Origin: Saprospiraceae bacterium
Lineage (GTDB): Bacteria > Bacteroidota > Bacteroidia > Chitinophagales > Saprospiraceae
NCBI GenBank assembly: GCA_017995875.1
Contig: JAGOIB010000024.1
Coordinates: 9,153-16,643 of the forward strand
Length of the DNA stretch: 7,491 nucleotides
Direction of reading: 5' to 3'
This document shows positions 6,488-7,491 of this stretch, piece after piece; the stretch's first letter is position 1, and each line of letters begins with the position of its first letter. A program made the position numbers and the translations under genes. The notes beneath the pieces were generated by a model. It was not told the origin of the DNA. It saw only the letters and a program-made list of their open reading frames with translations, and did no database searches.

Positions 6488-7491
6488 ATGAAAATCGTCT
6501 TCTCCAGTGTAATGATACTGTTGATCATAAGTGCATTCTATTCCTGCGGCAAGCCCCTGCAGGAAGAAACGACAAGTCAAAGTCCATCATCCTATTTTGC
6601 AAAACAGGATCAGGGAGTGCAGACTGGAAATGTCATGATGATCCCTATCGAAACATCGAAGGGTACTTTTCATGTCTGGACCAAACGGTTTGGAAATAAC
6701 CCTACGATCAAATTGCTTTTACTGAATGGAGGGCCCGGTGCTACACATGAATATTTTGAGTGCATGGAAAATTTTCTTCCTGCGGAGGGTATTGAGTTTA
6801 TCTATTACGATCAATTGGGATGTGGCAACTCTGATAATCCGAAGGATACGACTATGTGGGATCTGGCAAGGTATGTCGAAGAAGTGGAGACCATTCGAAA
6901 AACCCTTCATCTTGACAGCACTAACTTTTATCTGTTAGGCCACTCATGGGGTGGAATACTGGCACTTGAATATGCATTGAAATACCAGGACAATATGAAG
7001 GGACTCATCATCTCCAATATGATGTGCAGTTGTCCTGATTATGGCAAGTATGCTGATGAGGTACTTGCTAAACAAATGGATCCAAAAGTGCTGGATACCA
7101 TCCGGATGATTGAAGCAAAAAAGGATTTTGCCAATCCAAAATATATGGAATTGCTGATGCCGCATTTTTATGCAAAACATATTTGCAGGATGCCCATAGA
7201 TCAGTGGCCTGAACCAGTCAATAGATCTTTGGGTAAGCTTAATCAATCATTGTATGTGACGATGCAAGGTCCGAGTGAATTTGGCATCGCAGGTAACCTT
7301 GAGAAGTGGGATCGAAAAGCTGATTTGCCTGAACTCCATGTGCCAACACTAACGGTGGGAGCTCAATATGATACAATGGATCCGGCACATATGAAATGGA
7401 TGTCGGAGCAAGTACAAAATGGTAGTCATCTCTATTGTGCTAATGGAAGTCATATGGCGCTATACGATGATCAGGAGACATATATGAAAGG
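6488..7491 (+). CDS. Lipoprotein alpha/beta hydrolase, proline iminopeptidase family (S33), 3' end off window
   Basis: The visible 334 residues encode an exported serine hydrolase. Residues 1-20 are a lipoprotein signal peptide (MKIVFSSVMILLIISAFYSC, Cys20 lipidated), followed by a short polar tether. The alpha/beta hydrolase core shows the oxyanion-loop motif NGGPG (80-84), YYDQLGCGNSD (106-116) after strand 4, and the nucleophile elbow GHSWGG with Ser153. The other triad members are probably Asp295 (QYDTMDP) and His322 (GSHMA), so the active site is complete. The cap domain lies around 185-265. This pattern is that of proline iminopeptidases, which remove N-terminal proline from peptides, but related members act on other amides or esters. 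Roughly the last 15-20 residues are missing. In-frame TAA at 6461-6463 and no ATG in between fix the start. Anchoring to the envelope suggests peptide processing in the periplasm or at the surface. Confidence 0.92.
   Translation, partial: MKIVFSSVMILLIISAFYSCGKPLQEETTSQSPSSYFAKQDQGVQTGNVMMIPIETSKGTFHVWTKRFGNNPTIKLLLLNGGPGATHEYFECMENFLPAEGIEFIYYDQLGCGNSDNPKDTTMWDLARYVEEVETIRKTLHLDSTNFYLLGHSWGGILALEYALKYQDNMKGLIISNMMCSCPDYGKYADEVLAKQMDPKVLDTIRMIEAKKDFANPKYMELLMPHFYAKHICRMPIDQWPEPVNRSLGKLNQSLYVTMQGPSEFGIAGNLEKWDRKADLPELHVPTLTVGAQYDTMDPAHMKWMSEQVQNGSHLYCANGSHMALYDDQETYMK

Noticed and set aside
6719..7246. Minus-strand frames opposite the hydrolase
   Set aside because: They overlap the catalytic motifs of a clear S33 hydrolase on the plus strand and have no features of their own.

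Overview
The window looks like chromosomal DNA of a Bacteroidota bacterium (the flavour is Chitinophagia/Saprospiria, but the sequence does not fix the lineage). The reasons are an ECF sigma factor paired with an anti-sigma-like outer-membrane barrel protein, two lipoproteins with Bacteroidota-type signal peptides, no Shine-Dalgarno-like sequence in front of any start, and one good match to the Bacteroidota promoter pattern (TTG, 19 nt, TAnnTTTG). There are no tRNA, rRNA, CRISPR or transposase genes. Seven protein genes are present; the first and last run off the window.

Region 1 (1-2878, minus strand) is a three-gene operon read right to left. It starts with an ECF sigma factor that has a TTG start. 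Next, overlapping it by ATGA, is a 461-residue protein with a short cytoplasmic head, one inner-membrane helix, a long Ser/Thr/Asn-rich linker and a C-terminal outer-membrane beta-barrel. Last is a lipoprotein. The middle protein has the architecture reported for the dual membrane-spanning anti-sigma factors (Dma) of Bacteroides thetaiotaomicron. This is the most interesting system here: a single polypeptide that could carry a signal from the outer membrane straight to a cytoplasmic sigma factor.

Region 2 (2879-3353) is a non-coding gap between divergent genes. It holds a 62-bp, zero-loop, almost perfect palindrome (3192-3253) and two smaller hairpins.

Region 3 (3354-4403, plus) is a SplB-like radical SAM protein of the PA0069 type, with a CxxxCxxC cluster motif and a C-terminal QTSLF that resembles a beta-clamp-binding peptide. 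It converges on region 4 across a 38-bp gap with a small hairpin.

Region 4 (4442-6266, minus) is a likely two-gene unit: a stand-alone tandem CBS-domain protein followed by a NhaD-type Na+/H+ antiporter. The pairing suggests, but does not prove, that ion transport is tied to a nucleotide signal.

Region 5 (6267-7491, plus) is a 221-bp divergent intergenic region with a promoter candidate, followed by a lipoprotein alpha/beta hydrolase of the proline iminopeptidase family (S33), cut by the right edge.
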